A DNA stretch of 23,158 nt, from the NCBI GenBank assembly GCA_027886925.1, contig JAPCJN010000011.1:9119-32276 (forward strand), read 5' to 3'. A program made the translations under genes and the position numbers. This stretch comes from Nitrososphaerota archaeon (GTDB taxonomy: Archaea; Thermoproteota; Nitrososphaeria; Nitrososphaerales; UBA183). The notes beneath the pieces are model-generated. The model saw only the letters and a program-made list of their open reading frames with translations. It did not search any database and had not been told where the DNA came from. Within the stretch, counting starts at the first letter, position 1. The number at the start of each line of letters is the position of its first letter. Below are positions 7,373-14,154 of this stretch, piece after piece.

Positions 7373-7519
7373 TCAACATCTGCCCTTGGAGCTAACCAGG
7401 GCTCTGACTGGGACGGCGTGTACCTCATCGTCGAGAAAATATGACCGAGCGTTCCTTTTAGGCTTTGTGTAGGGTCTCAGGCCGTCTATGACGATCGAGT
7501 GCGACCAGTTTCTTGGGAT
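7373..7519 (-). pseudogene. Protein-like ORF without a standard start, in frame with the ribbon-helix-helix ORF
   Basis: A minus-strand reading of about 48 codons ending in TGA at 7373-7375. It contains PRNWSHSIVIDGLRPYTKP and later SYFLDDEVHAVPVRALVSS, which look like a folded protein, though I do not recognise the family. No ATG, GTG or TTG occurs in frame; the first codon that would give a natural N-terminus is ATC at 7517-7519, about 25 bp from the centre of the AT box at 7541-7547. After the TGA the same frame stays open through RDDTESKPSALFAVRKLFKR into the ribbon-helix-helix ORF. This could be a decayed upstream half of that gene, a gene with an unusual start, or chance openness in G+C-rich DNA. 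Confidence 0.3.
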
Positions 7520-7540
7520 CGCCCGAGACGCTCCCGAACG

Positions 7541-7547
7541 TTAATAT
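7541..7547. promoter_or_regulatory. Bidirectional TATA-like box
   Basis: TTAATAT lies 26-32 bp before ATG 7573 on the plus strand, which fits a leaderless transcript for the coiled-coil gene. Read on the minus strand it predicts initiation near 7519, at the head of the protein-like reading that runs toward the ribbon-helix-helix ORF. Confidence 0.5.
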
Positions 7548-7572
7548 CCCCTCGCCTCCAATCTTGGCCCGG

Positions 7573-8295
7573 ATGTCCGTAGACCCCACGAGCCTCCTCA
7601 TCGGCGTCGCCGCTGGTGGAGCTGCCGGTCTTGGTGTCTCTTATCTTTCGTTTTATCCAAGAAGGGGGAACAAGAAGGTCCAGGTAGTCCAAAGAGAGGA
7701 GGACGGCCGGCTGCGCAAGAGGACCGTCACCACGGAAGAGCTTGAAAAATCGAGGAGGGAGATGCGCACCGTTCTGCTCGAACGCGACCTCCTTTCTGCC
7801 GCTCTGACGAAGGTCTACGAGGCGGAGAACGAAGGAAAGATCACCCGGGAGGAGCGAGAGATGATAGCCAGGAGATACAGCACACAAATCAGAGACCTCG
7901 AGACGAAGCTGAGAGACAAGGAGCTCATCGTCGAAGTGGGCGAGCTGGAAAAGCTCAGAGACGAGCTCGTCGGGCTGTTCAGAGACAAGATCCAGAACAT
8001 CGAGACCAGGCTGGACCAGGCGAAGGAGAGACTTCCGGGCCAGTCAGAGCAAGAGAAGAGTCTGGATGAGGCCATCAGCGCGAGCCGGAGCTCGAGGCCG
8101 ACGGCGCAGACCGTCGTCGCGGCCGCCACCCAGTCAGGTCAGAGCGAGGACCTCGAGAGGGCGGTCGAACGAAAGTCCCCCAAGAGGGATGATACCGAGG
8201 GAGAGAGGAGGGTTAGGGCGATCCGCGACGAGGTGATGGACGCGCTCGAGAGGCTCGAGCAGATAGACAACAGAAAAGAGAACGAATCGACTTGA
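7573..8295 (+). CDS. Membrane-anchored coiled-coil protein of unknown function
   Basis: A 240-residue protein. Residues about 5-27 (TSLLIGVAAGGAAGLGVSYL) form one Gly/Ala-rich transmembrane segment followed by basic PRRGNKK, implying an N-out/C-in or tail-in-cytosol anchor. From about residue 45 to 165 it is a long, highly charged helical region (EELEKSRREMRTVLLERDL, REEREMIARRYSTQIRDLE) with heptad-like spacing, then a Ser/Ala-rich linker and a final helix (RAIRDEVMDALERLEQI). No catalytic motif is visible and I do not recognise the family. An earlier in-frame start at 7513 exists, but TTAATAT at 7541-7547 favours ATG 7573. Its stop overlaps the TTG start of rpiA by 3 bases (TTGA), so the two are coupled. 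Confidence 0.8.
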   Translation: MSVDPTSLLIGVAAGGAAGLGVSYLSFYPRRGNKKVQVVQREEDGRLRKRTVTTEELEKSRREMRTVLLERDLLSAALTKVYEAENEGKITREEREMIARRYSTQIRDLETKLRDKELIVEVGELEKLRDELVGLFRDKIQNIETRLDQAKERLPGQSEQEKSLDEAISASRSSRPTAQTVVAAATQSGQSEDLERAVERKSPKRDDTEGERRVRAIRDEVMDALERLEQIDNRKENEST

Positions 8296-8981
8296 GCGTA
8301 TCATCTCAAACGGAGAAGCTAGGCAAGGAGCTGGCATCAGGCATACAAGACGGAGACGTGGTGGGCCTCGGAAGTGGTTCGACTGTCGCAAGACTGCTGC
8401 CCGTGATGGTCAGAGACCTTCGAGAGAGAGGGGCCGAGGCGGTCTGGGTCCCAACGTCGCTGCAGATCCAGCTCGTCGCTCAGGAACTCTCATTGAGGAT
8501 TTCGCCGCTGACCAGACCCGATGTGGTGAAGGTCGTGGACGGAGCCGACCAGGTCGACAAGCGGCTGAACCTCATAAAGGGAGGAGGTGGAGCCCTGCTC
8601 AAAGAGAAGGTGCTCCTAGCAAACACGAAAGACGCGGCCATCGTCGCGGACGAGAAGAAGTTCGTCGACAAGCTCTGCTCGAACGACGTGAGGGTCCCGA
8701 TAGAGGTGACGCCTTTCGCACGCGAGACCGTCACCTCGATGCTGAGGAAGCACGGAAGCATGGACGTCAGGATGAGGGTCGACCAGCGAGGGTATCCGGC
8801 CTATTCTGAGAACGGGAACATGCTCATGGACGCCCTCTTCGACCCGATCGAGAGGCCAGAGCAGCTAGAGAGCGAGCTCAAGACGATCCCGGGGGTGGTG
8901 GAGGTCGGCATATTCGTCATCAGGCCGATCACCGTCTACAAGATCAAGACGGACGGGGCTTACGAGGCCCTGAAATCGTGA
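8292..8981 (+). CDS. rpiA: Ribose-5-phosphate isomerase A
   Basis: A 229-residue isomerase that interconverts ribose-5-phosphate and ribulose-5-phosphate for nucleotide and aromatic precursor synthesis. Motifs: GLGSGSTVARLL (25-36), DGADQVDKRLNLIKGGGGAL (83-102) and VADEKKFVDKL. The catalytic set corresponds to Asp83, Asp86, Lys96 and Glu105, the same spacing as in E. coli RpiA. The start is TTG at 8292, overlapping the TGA of the upstream coiled-coil gene; there is no better start before the first conserved block. Ferredoxin follows after 50 bp with its own promoter. Confidence 0.95.
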   Translation: MSVSSQTEKLGKELASGIQDGDVVGLGSGSTVARLLPVMVRDLRERGAEAVWVPTSLQIQLVAQELSLRISPLTRPDVVKVVDGADQVDKRLNLIKGGGGALLKEKVLLANTKDAAIVADEKKFVDKLCSNDVRVPIEVTPFARETVTSMLRKHGSMDVRMRVDQRGYPAYSENGNMLMDALFDPIERPEQLESELKTIPGVVEVGIFVIRPITVYKIKTDGAYEALKS

Positions 8982-8994
8982 CTCTGAAGACACG

Positions 8995-9002
8995 TTTATA
9001 AT
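8995..9002 (+). promoter_or_regulatory. TATA-like box of the zinc ferredoxin gene
   Basis: TTTATAAT, just after the rpiA stop, lies 30-37 bp before the ferredoxin ATG at 9032. It is one of the best TATA matches in the window and suggests strong, independent expression with a very short leader. Confidence 0.6.
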
Positions 9003-9031
9003 GTGGCTAAGGGCCGTGGCTGAATCGTAAA

Positions 9032-9460
9032 ATGGCACGCGAGTTAGGCTACAAGACAAAGCCAATCGATCCGGCTTTCCTTTCTAAACCCGATGAGTTT
9101 CCGATAACAGGGGAGCACAACGGCCACAAGGTGAGGGCCGCTGGCGTCCAGAGGATGGACGGAGAGGGGAAGCCCTTGCCGACAGCACACGGCATCCACG
9201 GGACCAACACCGCAGTCGACTGGGACGCATGCAGCGCCGACGGCGTGTGCATGGACGTCTGCCCGGTGTTCGTGTACGAGTGGGCGCTCAACACCGGTCA
9301 GTCGGGATCCGGCAAAGACATGGTACTCGCTCCTGGAACCCCTGAATACGACAGCTGGAGGTCGGACAAGTCAGAGCCGATGCGAGAGAAGGACTGCATC
9401 TACTGCATGGCGTGTGAAACCAGTTGCCCGACCCAGTGCATTAAGATCACCCAGCCCTAG
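9032..9460 (+). CDS. zfx: Zinc-containing seven-iron-type ferredoxin
   Basis: A 142-residue dicluster ferredoxin of the archaeal zinc-ferredoxin family, the main soluble electron carrier for 2-oxoacid:ferredoxin oxidoreductases. Cluster I ligands are in CSADGVCMDVCP (Cys67, Cys73, Cys77), with Asp70 at the position that leaves a [3Fe-4S] cluster in Sulfolobus. Cluster II ligands are in CIYCMACETSCP (Cys122, 125, 128, 132). The N-terminal extension has His29 and His32 (EHNGH) plus His53/His56, the usual zinc site; the fourth ligand position, normally Asp in xPxxExxC context, is Glu115. An extra Cys136 follows cluster II. It is slightly longer than the Sulfolobus protein because of an insert around residues 88-110. 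Confidence 0.95.
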   Translation: MARELGYKTKPIDPAFLSKPDEFPITGEHNGHKVRAAGVQRMDGEGKPLPTAHGIHGTNTAVDWDACSADGVCMDVCPVFVYEWALNTGQSGSGKDMVLAPGTPEYDSWRSDKSEPMREKDCIYCMACETSCPTQCIKITQP

Positions 9461-9666
9461 GTCACTAGGTTCGCAATTCAGTACAATCGTACGGTCTTCT
9501 GTCGGGAGGACGGTATTTCCCGGATAGTCGTCGAGACAGGCCTTCGCTATCTAACGCGAAAGATGATTTGTATTTGGTGTCATTGCGTTGGCTCCGAAAT
9601 GGGCGGAGATATCCACACAGTGTGTCTTTCCATAGACATGTAAAGCGTCGAACCGAGAACGGGCGG
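9461..9666. other. Intergenic spacer between convergent ferredoxin and LAGLIDADG genes
   Basis: About 200 bp between two converging stops. No tRNA-like fold, coding reading or clear terminator was recognised. It marks the left edge of the accessory island. Confidence 0.4.
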
Positions 9667-11193
9667 CTATTCTGGATGGGTCAGGCGATATTCGACCTCG
9701 GCTTGCTTCGTAAACTGGGCTACTTCCTCATCAAAGTCCCTCTGGAGACGGGAGATCGTCTCCGCGAGTTTTTCGTAAAGGTCACCTTTGACAACCGAAA
9801 GCGCCACTTCCTTTCGGGCAACCTTCTCCTGGTGCCGAAGGGGCATTCTGTCAAGGAGTGACTGTGCTTCGTTGAATCTCGCAACCATGACCCTCCAATA
9901 GTCACGCCTCAGCAGGATTTTGAATCCCTTGGTCGAAACGTACCCTCCCCTCTTTTCTAGGTACGGTTCGCTTGGATTGGACCCAAGTTGCTTGAGACAG
10001 TCGTAGGCAAATTCCACGAGCTCGCTGTCAGTGTTGTAGATGGTCACACTTATTCCGACAGTCTGCGGATTAGGATAAATCCGAATGTATCCTTCTGCAT
10101 CCACGAGTCCAGCCAGGTAGGCCAGCATAGTAATCTCTTTTATTGCAACCCACTCACGGCACTCATCGCGTGACTCAAGGAGGAATCCGAAGCTCTTGTC
10201 GAGGATTGCCTGGAAGTTCCATTCGTAGGTGTTGCTATCCTTCTTGTGCCTAGGGTGCTTGTAGACGTGGCCATAAAGACCGAACAGGTCTGTGAATAGC
10301 TCTGCCAGAGCGGGATGCGTCGTACTCGTTGAGACTCGGGTCACATTTCGAAATGGCACATACGCCGATAGGTCGCCATGTTTCAGTCCGAGCATGTACG
10401 CCTTGTCCTCGTCAGTTCCGTCGAAGGGCCTCCGTTCGTATTTCCTTAAGTGGTTGGCGACGCCTTTCAGTCGAGCCTCCTCGAACGGTCTCGCCTTGAG
10501 CTCGAGCTCCTTGAACAGGTACGAGGAGTACCCACTGGTCTTGTTCCCGGCCAGGCCTGCGATGTCGTTGAGCGAGAGCCCCCGCGTCCAATGGAGACCT
10601 TCCATCGCCGTCCGCACCCGCGCCTTGGTCTCCGGGTCCAGGTGCCTGATGCTCAAGTCCTTGTTCTGGAGGAGCTCGATGACCGCGCCCTCCTCGTCAG
10701 TCAGAAGCCGTGGGTCGTCCGCCTCGACCGGGCCGGGAGCCTCGCCGTCCTCTACCTTCGGATGCTTTGCTTTCCAGGCCTCCACTATCGCCTCCGTATC
10801 CTTCCGAAGCTCCTCGACTCGGTCGCGTCTTTCGATTCCGTACTTCTTCAGGTAGTAGGTTATGAGGAAGGCAGCCGACCTAGGATTCTTCGTGTTTCGC
10901 CCGTAGACTTTCGCGATCTTCGCTGCTGAGAGTTGCTCTTCCAGATATAGTCGCTGCAGGTCGTGTTCTGTGGGAGGCCACGCTAGCTTTGGAGCGCTTC
11001 CTTCTTGCGAGGCGGACATCTTCTCGGTCACTTCAGAAACGGCATTAGGCGCCACTTTCGACTGGGATCCAGTATCGGGTCGAGCCGAAGAAATCGAGGG
11101 CTCGGCGGGGGAGACTGGAGACTGTGCGGCAGGATCTGAGACTCGTGTTCCCAACTTTCGAGTCGCAGGTATGGATGAATTATCTTCGTCCAT
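9667..11193 (-). CDS. Free-standing two-motif LAGLIDADG protein with N-terminal helix-turn-helix region
   Basis: A 508-residue protein. Residues 1-65 are Ser/Pro/Ala-rich and probably disordered. Residues about 73-125 (WPPTEHDLQRLYLEEQLSA, AKIAKVYG, then FLITYYLKKYGIERRDR) look like a helix-turn-helix DNA-binding unit. GLSLNDIAGLAGNKTSGYSS around 215-235 may be a second one. The C-terminal half holds two LAGLIDADG repeats: AYMLGLKHGDLSAY near 264-276 and AYLAGLVDAEGYIRI near 358-372, about 95 residues apart, as in monomeric homing endonucleases. The catalytic acids appear kept (Asp in the first, Glu in the second). It is not inside an intron or intein; its neighbours are intact genes. It could be a mobile endonuclease or a domesticated DNA-binding protein. 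TTG 11220 is an alternative start. Confidence 0.85.
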   Translation of the reverse strand: MDEDNSSIPATRKLGTRVSDPAAQSPVSPAEPSISSARPDTGSQSKVAPNAVSEVTEKMSASQEGSAPKLAWPPTEHDLQRLYLEEQLSAAKIAKVYGRNTKNPRSAAFLITYYLKKYGIERRDRVEELRKDTEAIVEAWKAKHPKVEDGEAPGPVEADDPRLLTDEEGAVIELLQNKDLSIRHLDPETKARVRTAMEGLHWTRGLSLNDIAGLAGNKTSGYSSYLFKELELKARPFEEARLKGVANHLRKYERRPFDGTDEDKAYMLGLKHGDLSAYVPFRNVTRVSTSTTHPALAELFTDLFGLYGHVYKHPRHKKDSNTYEWNFQAILDKSFGFLLESRDECREWVAIKEITMLAYLAGLVDAEGYIRIYPNPQTVGISVTIYNTDSELVEFAYDCLKQLGSNPSEPYLEKRGGYVSTKGFKILLRRDYWRVMVARFNEAQSLLDRMPLRHQEKVARKEVALSVVKGDLYEKLAETISRLQRDFDEEVAQFTKQAEVEYRLTHPE

Positions 11194-11474
11194 CGTAACA
11201 GGGTCAAAGTGACAGCGCAAAGCGAGTGACGCGATGAGAGGTCCGGCAGGAAGGGAGGGAGAGAGCTAGGAAGGAATCACCGCGGCATCATCAAAGAAGA
11301 GAAGCGCAACGACAAACGGATGGGCGGATTAGCGGAATCACATTCAACGAGGCGGCAGGTTCAGCACTAAGTATCCACAAGACAGGGTTTTGAACGGAGA
11401 CGTATTGCGAACGTGAGATGCTATGCCTTTTGCGCATTTAACCCCGCGCTTGCGTAGTCTGGATTGAACAGGAG

Positions 11475-11490
11475 TCCAAAGCGATTTGGA
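11475..11490. repeat. Palindrome TCCAAA-gcga-TTTGGA
   Basis: Perfect 6-bp inverted repeat with a 4-nt spacer. Near-identical in design to the palindrome at 11510-11527, centre-to-centre about 36 bp. Confidence 0.6.
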
Positions 11491-11509
11491 TAGGAGAGCA
11501 TCTCATTGT

Positions 11510-11527
11510 GTCCAATTTCGATTGGAC
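11510..11527. repeat. Palindrome GTCCAAT-ttcg-ATTGGAC
   Basis: Perfect 7-bp inverted repeat with a 4-nt TTCG spacer; TTCG makes a very stable RNA tetraloop. Its left flank GTGTCCAA (11508-11515) recurs inverted as TTGGACAC at 11554-11561, so the area could be an operator cluster or the end of a decayed insertion sequence. Confidence 0.6.
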
Positions 11528-11628
11528 GTTTGGGCGCAGGAATCAAAAGGATTTTGGACACACTTTACGGTTCAGTTTTTGCAAGAATTGCATTTTTTCC
11601 AGGACCTGGGCATTTAGAGGAATGTAGT

Positions 11629-11846
11629 ATCCTCCACGATTCTGTGAGAGTAATAAGGTTCAGAGTGGATGGAAAACCGACAAGACCCGCTAGGCAACGG
11701 TCAGCAAATCTACTACAACTTCGTGAAGCAGTACATGGCCTTAGAGTGTCAGACTCCGGCGCAGGTCGCAGGGGTCGGGGGTAGAAGGAAACAACAAGTG
11801 GATGGAACTTCTTAAGAAATCCCTTGAGCAGACGAAATCAGCTTGA
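11629..11846 (+). pseudogene. C-terminal remnant of a DDE transposase with several frameshifts
   Basis: Plus-strand pieces in shifting frames join into one transposase tail. ILHDSVR (frame of 11629) is followed by NKVQSGWKTDKT (about 11652-11687), then GNGQQIYYNFVKQYMALEC and QTPAQVAGV (11693-11776), then VEGNNKWMELLKKSLEQTKSA ending in TGA at 11844-11846. The YYNF...H/YMAL...TPAxxAG pattern is the usual end of rve-type DDE transposases. One shift falls in a five-G run at about 11777-11781, one near 11688-11690 and one near 11650. The catalytic DDE part is not recognisable upstream. This is a dead insertion-sequence fragment. The exact IS family is not determined. Confidence 0.7.
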
Positions 11847-12130
11847 GTCCGAGACAGAGGGTAGCTCTCGTAGCCATAGCCGGTTTGGCAGTTGTGTTGT
11901 TTCTCTTTGTCCCTTTCGCTCAGGAGTCAATTCCGGGTCCCTTGCAACTCCCCTGTTACTCTGCTGGCACGTGCCCAGAGGGCATGATACACTTCACAGT
12001 CTCGCTTAGTTGCTATTTGACCGGCGACAGCCCCCGAATGTTTCTCGGTGACTCCTACTCGCCCCAAATATCAGATAATGGCAGCCATTTGTTTTACGGC
12101 TGCCGCTTGGGCAACGCCATAATTGCTTAG
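11843..12130 (+). CDS. Small exported or membrane-anchored Cys-containing protein
   Basis: A 95-residue ORF. Basic MSPRQR, then a hydrophobic helix (about residues 7-25, VALVAIAGLAVVLFLFVPF), then a polar domain with four cysteines (PCYSAGTC, SLSCYL, YGCRLG) that could form two disulfides outside the cell. I do not recognise the family. The TTG start at 11843 overlaps the final TGA of the transposase remnant, probably by chance. Codon choice is less G/C-biased at third positions than in the core genes, in keeping with the accessory island. It may be unexpressed, but the signal-like N-terminus is hard to get by chance. Confidence 0.5.
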   Translation: MSPRQRVALVAIAGLAVVLFLFVPFAQESIPGPLQLPCYSAGTCPEGMIHFTVSLSCYLTGDSPRMFLGDSYSPQISDNGSHLFYGCRLGNAIIA

Positions 12131-12280
12131 ATTTGCCCTAAGAGACGCCATCACCCGCCGTGAAGCAGTCTCACGAATCACCCGAAGACGAAGCAGAACC
12201 GCAAATGGGATACCAAAGGATTCGTCAACACCAGTTACTCTATGGCTAAAGGAAGCTCTGAAAATCGGATTTACCACTAA

Positions 12281-12288
12281 GTATTTAG
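12281..12288 (+). promoter_or_regulatory. TATA-like box of the PDCD5-like gene
   Basis: GTATTTAG lies 28-35 bp before the TTG start at 12316 and supports that start on a nearly leaderless transcript. Confidence 0.45.
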
Positions 12289-12315
12289 GCCTAGAGCTGG
12301 GCGTCGTTCACGGCG

Positions 12316-12720
12316 TTGGACGAAGACTTAGAGCTCAAGATGATCAACGCGCGGAAACTTGCCGAGCTGAAGAAGAGGGCCGAGATGGCTTCAGCGGCGT
12401 CGTCGGCCGCGACTCTCATCGCCTCGAAGCCGGAGAAGAGCAGCAAGGAGACCGTCCTCGCAGCCCTCTACGACAGAGGGGACGATGTGCTACAAAGGGC
12501 ATACGAGACGTATCCAAGACAGACAGAAGTGGTCGTGGAGCAGCTGGCGAGGCTGATGAGGCAGACCGGAAGGAGGGAGCGAATATCAGGTGGGGAGCTA
12601 TATGCGCTGTTCAGGAACCTCGGGCTAAGGTTCAGCCTCCGGACCACGATAAAGGTCCAGGACAAGGGCAGGTTCGTGGACTTGAAGGACAAGTTGAAGA
12701 TGAACATCCAGGACGGATGA
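12316..12720 (+). CDS. PDCD5-like (TFAR19-related) DNA-binding protein
   Basis: A 134-residue helical protein. The N-terminal helix (LELKMINARKLAELKKRAEM) is basic. The core from about residue 45 on runs TVLAALYDRGDDVLQRAYET, then VVVEQLARLM, then ERISGGELYALFRNLGL and ends with TTIKVQDKGRFVDLKDKLK. The order and spacing (helix, Pro-containing turn, VExxLxxL helix, I..eeL..LL helix) correspond to archaeal PDCD5-family proteins, which bind double-stranded DNA and whose cellular role is unclear. The match is by pattern, not identity. TTG 12316 is chosen because of GTATTTAG at 12281-12288; Met9 is an alternative. The PAC2-family gene starts 9 bp after the stop, so the two are one operon. Confidence 0.6.
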   Translation: MDEDLELKMINARKLAELKKRAEMASAASSAATLIASKPEKSSKETVLAALYDRGDDVLQRAYETYPRQTEVVVEQLARLMRQTGRRERISGGELYALFRNLGLRFSLRTTIKVQDKGRFVDLKDKLKMNIQDG

Positions 12721-12729
12721 AAAAAGAGA

Positions 12730-13512
12730 ATGCCAGAAACCTCTACGCTCCCCGAGATAACGAAGAAGCAGATCACATCCCCTTCCCCGAAGAAGCCCGT
12801 GTTGATCTGCGGTCTCCCCGGGAGCGGATACGTGGGGAAGCTCGCGGTGGACTACCTGGTCACGATCCTCAAGGCGAAGAAGTTCATGGAATTCTATTCT
12901 TCCTCCTTTCCGCCACACGTCAACGTCAACGAGGGAGGGCTGGCGACGATGCTGAAGGGCGAGCTCTATCACGCAGAGACAGGGCAACAGAACGACCTGA
13001 TCATCTTCACCGCGGATACCCAGCCGACGACGTCTTCAGGAGAGTACGAACTTGCTGAAGCGGTCGTAATGGAAGCCAAGAAGATGAACGCCGAGCTGGT
13101 CTTCTCCCTTGCCGCTTACATCACGGGCAGCTTCGTGAAAGAGCGACGGGTCTTCGGCACGGTGACGTCTTCCGAGCTCCTTCCGAAGCTCTCTGAGAAC
13201 GCCATCCAGATAATGCACGAGGGCGGGATAAGCGGGATGAACGGGGTGATAATCGGGATGGCGAAGCTCCACGGCATCCAGGGCATCTCTCTTCTCGGTG
13301 AGACGCCAGGCTACATCTTGGACCCGGCGGCATCCCAGTCGGTGCTGGAAGCGCTGTCGCGGATCCTTAGCATCAAGGTCGATATGGCGGCGCTTCAGGA
13401 AAGGGCGAAGGAGGCGCAGCAGATAATGACCCAGGTGCAGGGTATGACGGAACAGAACATTGAAGAGAGTAGGCCTCCAAGGGACGAAACCGAGCCGGGC
13501 TACATCGCCTGA
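12730..13512 (+). CDS. PAC2-family proteasome assembly chaperone-like protein
   Basis: A 260-residue protein of the PAC2 / COG2047 ATP-grasp-superfamily-like group. VLICGLPGSGYVGKLAVDYL (24-43) is the family's opening strand-loop-helix. Further conserved blocks are NDLIIFTADTQPTTSSGEYE, VFGTVTSSELL, GGISGMNGVIIGMAKLHGI and LLGETPGYILDPAAS. Archaeal relatives (PbaA/PbaB) assist assembly of the 20S proteasome through a C-terminal HbYX-like tail; here the protein ends EPGYIA, which lacks a clear HbYX ending. The last 50 residues are helical and charged. With two proteasome beta genes in the same window a role in core-particle assembly is plausible, but this rests on family membership. Confidence 0.85.
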   Translation: MPETSTLPEITKKQITSPSPKKPVLICGLPGSGYVGKLAVDYLVTILKAKKFMEFYSSSFPPHVNVNEGGLATMLKGELYHAETGQQNDLIIFTADTQPTTSSGEYELAEAVVMEAKKMNAELVFSLAAYITGSFVKERRVFGTVTSSELLPKLSENAIQIMHEGGISGMNGVIIGMAKLHGIQGISLLGETPGYILDPAASQSVLEALSRILSIKVDMAALQERAKEAQQIMTQVQGMTEQNIEESRPPRDETEPGYIA

Positions 13513-13534
13513 CACCGTCGTGCAGGCGCAGGGG

Positions 13535-14062
13535 CTACCTGAGGTTTACTGTTTCGATGAAAGCGAAGGGCAGGCCGTCTTGGAACGTCCCGTAGACCAT
13601 AATCGTGTAGGGAGGCTCGCCTGTGTATCCGCCATCTATGGTGAAGTTGTAGTGGGCATATTGTCCGGGCAGGAGAGGATTCTGGAAAGTGACTGCGGGG
13701 AAGGAAAAAGTCCGATTCTCCAGAACTATGGTGACGTTTGTCACCGCTTGGGTTCCGGCGTCAAAGACGGTCGCATTGAAAGTCGGCCCTACAGGAAAAT
13801 AGGGGGGGATCAGTTGGAGGGAGGTGATTTCTACGGCCACCCCGGCGGTGGTTGATTGAACAGCGGCGACGGTGTGGGTCGTCGTCGTGGCTGTCACCGT
13901 ATTCAACCTCGTGGAGACCACTTGCTCTGTGTGAGTTGAGATCACAGTGATGGTGGATACGACAGAGCTGTTCGGTGCGTCAGAGAGGACAAGCGCTGTG
14001 ATCAGGAGGGATGTGAGGGCCACTGCGGTCGCAGCCACCAGCGTGACGTTCTTCGGGTCCAC
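13535..14062 (-). CDS. Thr-rich exported protein with one N-terminal membrane anchor
   Basis: A 175-residue protein. Residues about 7-28 (LVAATAVALTSLLITALVL) form a membrane anchor or uncleaved signal. Residues 30-75 are Thr/Ser/Val-rich (TATTTTHTVAAVQSTTAG), typical of an extracellular, possibly glycosylated stalk. The C-terminal 100 residues are beta-rich with ITSLQLIPPYFPVGPTFNAT and QNPLLPGQYAHYNFTIDGG, reminiscent of an immunoglobulin-like surface domain (CARDB/FxLYD type). No enzyme motif. The start is GTG 14062. It converges with the PAC2 gene and sits downstream of rtcB on the same strand, about 90 bp away, so it may have its own promoter. Confidence 0.8.
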   Translation of the reverse strand: MDPKNVTLVAATAVALTSLLITALVLSDAPNSSVVSTITVISTHTEQVVSTRLNTVTATTTTHTVAAVQSTTAGVAVEITSLQLIPPYFPVGPTFNATVFDAGTQAVTNVTIVLENRTFSFPAVTFQNPLLPGQYAHYNFTIDGGYTGEPPYTIMVYGTFQDGLPFAFIETVNLR

Positions 14063-14154
14063 ACTTCACCACATCTGCATACCCTGCGGCATCCGCTGTC
14101 AAGAATAAGCCTTCCGCCCCTGACCTGGTGGCGTGCGGACTCCGAGTTAACAGG

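Larger units (their letters stand above)
11221..11628. other. Non-coding stretch of the accessory island
   Basis: About 400 bp with no convincing gene. It contains an AT box near 11435-11441 (CATTTAA), two closely spaced 4-nt-loop palindromes at 11475-11490 and 11510-11527, and a further inverted copy of GTGTCCAA at 11554-11561. A 92-codon open reading from 11506 passes through the palindromes and runs into the transposase remnant; I do not believe it is a gene as a whole. Confidence 0.5.

Noticed and set aside
9461..9666. Possible tRNA or small RNA in the ferredoxin-LAGLIDADG spacer
   Set aside because: A GGTTCGCAATTC segment resembles a T-loop, but no acceptor or anticodon stems could be paired around it.
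11506..11784. 92-codon ORF after the palindromes
   Set aside because: Passes through palindromes and then runs out of frame across the transposase remnant; only a short part (ILHDSVR) is probably once-coding.
12071..12277. 68-codon minus-strand ORF after the exported mini-protein
   Set aside because: Overlaps the end of the better-supported plus-strand ORF and shows no family pattern.
12123..13058. 311-codon plus-strand ORF overlapping the PDCD5-like and PAC2 genes
   Set aside because: Runs out of frame through two better-supported genes; Arg/Glu/Gly-rich composition is typical of an off-frame reading.
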